Shown: positions 62,452-64,000 of the stretch, in pieces
How the letters are laid out: every line of letters starts with the position of its first letter
How positions within the stretch are numbered: the stretch's first letter is position 1
Program-made: the position numbers and the translations under genes
From: Pseudoxanthomonas sp. PXM01
GTDB lineage: Bacteria; Pseudomonadota; Gammaproteobacteria; Xanthomonadales; Xanthomonadaceae
Reading direction: 5' to 3'
Length of the DNA stretch: 64,000 nt
Assembly: GCF_014851815.1 (NCBI RefSeq)
Contig: NZ_JACVAJ010000002.1
Span: 1,178,001-1,242,000 of the forward strand
The notes under the pieces: generated by a model
What the model was told of the DNA's origin: nothing
Seen by the model: the letters and a program-made list of their open reading frames with translations, nothing else
Database searches by the model: none

Positions 62452-62551
62452 GATGCCTACCTTGCGGGTGGGTACTGGGTGCGACGATGCTGCGACCGCA
62501 GGCTATCACATTCATGCAGCAGGTCATGCCCGGCCATCGGCGGGCGGGGTT

Positions 62552-63100
62552 TCAGGCCAGCGCCTGCAATGCGGCCCAGTCTTCCGGTGTGTTGCAGTTG
62601 CGCAGCGCGCGTTGCCAGGGCGCAGCAGACAGGTGCTCCGCATGCAGCGACTGCTGCAATGCGCGCAACGAGCACTCGCGTCCCGAGCGACCGCCGATAT
62701 CGGCCATCACCGTGCGCACCCGATCGTCGATCCGCAGCACCATCGGCAGCATGTGGTCTTCCACGCAGGCGCAGACGGACCTCGTCGCCAGCAACGCGTC
62801 GATCAGGCCGCATGAAAGCAGCGGCATGTCCACCGGCACGATCAGCCAGGTGCCGTCCTCCAGCCGCGGCCCGAGCTGGGCCAGCGCGCCCATGGGACCG
62901 GCGCCGGGGAACACATCCGGCACGGCATCGATACCGGGCCAGTGCCCGCTGACGATCACGCGGTCCGCCCCCGCTGCGCGCAGCACGTCGTGCATGCGGG
63001 TGAGCAGCGTGCCGTCACCCCACGGCAGCATCGCCTTGTCGGTGCCCATGCGTGAGGAGCGGCCGCCCGCCAGCAAGACCGCACGCCAGTCCCGTGTCAT
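62552..63100 (-). CDS. mobA: molybdenum cofactor guanylyltransferase MobA
   Basis: 182 residues from ATG 63100, overlapping the moeA stop by ATGA. Nucleotide-binding signature LLAGGRSSRMGTDK, then DVFPGAGPMGALAQLG and IVPVDMPLLSCGLI. It attaches GMP to molybdopterin to give the MGD cofactor that NapA needs. The C-terminal part CNTPEDWAALQ is the conserved MobA tail. Confidence 0.92.
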   Translation of the reverse strand: MTRDWRAVLLAGGRSSRMGTDKAMLPWGDGTLLTRMHDVLRAAGADRVIVSGHWPGIDAVPDVFPGAGPMGALAQLGPRLEDGTWLIVPVDMPLLSCGLIDALLATRSVCACVEDHMLPMVLRIDDRVRTVMADIGGRSGRECSLRALQQSLHAEHLSAAPWQRALRNCNTPEDWAALQALA

Positions 63101-64000
63101 GCCGGCATCCATGACGGTGCCCGCAGATGGCCAAGGCCGTGCACCTGCACGAGCGCTCCTGCTTCGACGCGCGCGGTGTCTTCCGGCAACGTGATCCACA
63201 CCGACGACTGCGAGAACGGCAGCAGGCGGAACGACGCCTGCGCGTCGGCGACGCAGGCCTGCAACCGGCCTTCACCCCTGCAGCGCAGCGTGCCGTGGAA
63301 CGCGGCGTACAGTCCGGCACGCTTGTCGCAGGCGGCGGCCAGCGGCAGGCAGCGCACCGGTTCGGGCGGCATGCCGAGCCATGCACGCAGCAGCGATTCG
63401 ACCAGGAAGCGGAAACCCACCGCCGTCGACAGCGGGTTGCCCGGCAACCCGACGAACATCGCGCCTTCGCGCAGGCGCGCTGCCAGCACCGGTTTTCCGG
63501 GTCGCATGGCCACGCCATGGAACAGCCGTTCGGCGCCACGCGCACCGAGCGCATCGGGCACGAAGTCGTAGCAGCCTTTCGACACTGCCCCCGTGCTGAG
63601 CACCAGGTCGATGCCGTAGGACAGCGCCGCGTCGATGGCGGCCTGGAAGCCCACTACGTCGTCACCGACGTGCGTGATCCGGATCATCTCCGCCCCTGCG
63701 GCGGCGACCGCCGCGGCGAGGTACGGCGATGTCGCATCATGGATGCCGCCCGCCGGCAACGGCGTGCCCGCCGCGACGACTTCACGGCCGGTCGCCAGCA
63801 GCGCCACGCGTGGACGCCGCGCGACCTCGACGCGGTCGATGCCGGTGCCCGCGAGCAGCATCAGCTGCGCCGTGTCGATGAATGTCCCGGCTTCCAGCAC
63901 CCGCTGGCCCGGCAGCACGTCCTCGCCGCGTCGCCGGATGTTCGCGCCCGGCAACGCATCGGCCAGCAGGCGCACGCGTGGTGCGTGGTCATGTCCGTGC
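63097..64000 (-). CDS. moeA: molybdopterin molybdenumtransferase MoeA, 5' partial
   Basis: About 300 C-terminal residues of the usual ~400; the frame is open to the window end, so the start is outside. Visible are the end of domain III/MPT domain: ANIRRRGEDVLPGQ, ALLATGREVV, LVLSTGAVSKGCYDFV, and the GLPGNPLSTAVGF motif, then the C-terminal beta domain. It inserts molybdate into molybdopterin. Paired by overlap with mobA and next to nap genes. Confidence 0.93.
   Translation of the reverse strand, partial: HGHDHAPRVRLLADALPGANIRRRGEDVLPGQRVLEAGTFIDTAQLMLLAGTGIDRVEVARRPRVALLATGREVVAAGTPLPAGGIHDATSPYLAAAVAAAGAEMIRITHVGDDVVGFQAAIDAALSYGIDLVLSTGAVSKGCYDFVPDALGARGAERLFHGVAMRPGKPVLAARLREGAMFVGLPGNPLSTAVGFRFLVESLLRAWLGMPPEPVRCLPLAAACDKRAGLYAAFHGTLRCRGEGRLQACVADAQASFRLLPFSQSSVWITLPEDTARVEAGALVQVHGLGHLRAPSWMPA

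Noticed and set aside
1-64000. CRISPR arrays, tRNA or rRNA genes
   Set aside because: No regularly spaced repeats and no tRNA or rRNA consensus regions were found on reading both strands; a covariance-model scan would be decisive.

Overview
The window looks like a chromosomal segment of a high-GC gammaproteobacterium of the Xanthomonadaceae (Pseudoxanthomonas, Lysobacter or Stenotrophomonas type). This is inferred from strong GC bias, many outer-membrane and lipoprotein genes, a beta-propeller histidine kinase, a transmembrane Hanks kinase with TPRs, and gene styles familiar from that family. No rRNA, tRNA, CRISPR array or replication origin was seen. Both ends cut through genes: an outer-membrane barrel protein at the left and moeA at the right.

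Layout. (1) 1-4.6 kb: barrel protein, GAF histidine kinase, hemerythrin-like protein and several small unknown genes. (2) 4.7-13.4 kb: a co-directional envelope cluster (two membrane or thioredoxin-fold proteins, a DUF4282 protein, three lipoproteins, an OmpA-domain protein), divergent from a large winged-helix/Ser-Thr kinase/TPR receptor that may control it. (3) 13.7-22.7 kb: backbone of an integrated mobilizable element: AlpA-like regulator, DUF3987 protein, MobA/MobL relaxase with an IncQ-like oriT candidate beside it, small lipoproteins, a C-protein-like Xre regulator with a palindromic operator, RadC, DUF932 and an internally deleted IS3-family element. No integrase was found. (4) 23-38.3 kb: a defence cargo. 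A Dcm/Vsr/EcoRII restriction-modification operon is divergent from a tightly overlapping four-gene operon: UvrD-like helicase, DrmA-like helicase, DrmB-like DUF1998 protein, NERD-nuclease/helicase fusion. After these come a DUF4238-like gene, a broken DUF3800 gene and a phospholipase-D-like gene. This resembles class 2 DISARM, whose methylase also marks CCWGG, but with two extra UvrD-type helicases and a complete type II restriction system alongside. It is the best candidate for an under-described system here. (5) 38.6-64 kb: ordinary chromosome: propeller histidine kinase, catalase, redoxin, MOSC protein, AraC regulators paired with detoxification enzymes, WrbA, a NarL-type regulator, an Fbp iron ABC transporter, a TerC/CBS membrane protein, and the periplasmic nitrate reductase operon napEFDABC next to molybdenum-cofactor genes mobA and moeA.

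Working together: the right-hand block joins respiratory nitrate reduction to the cofactor genes NapA needs, and joins peroxide or electrophile defence genes to their local regulators. The island probably arrived by conjugative mobilization and carries a stacked anti-phage locus in which one CCWGG methylase could protect the host from EcoRII and possibly from the DISARM-like machinery.
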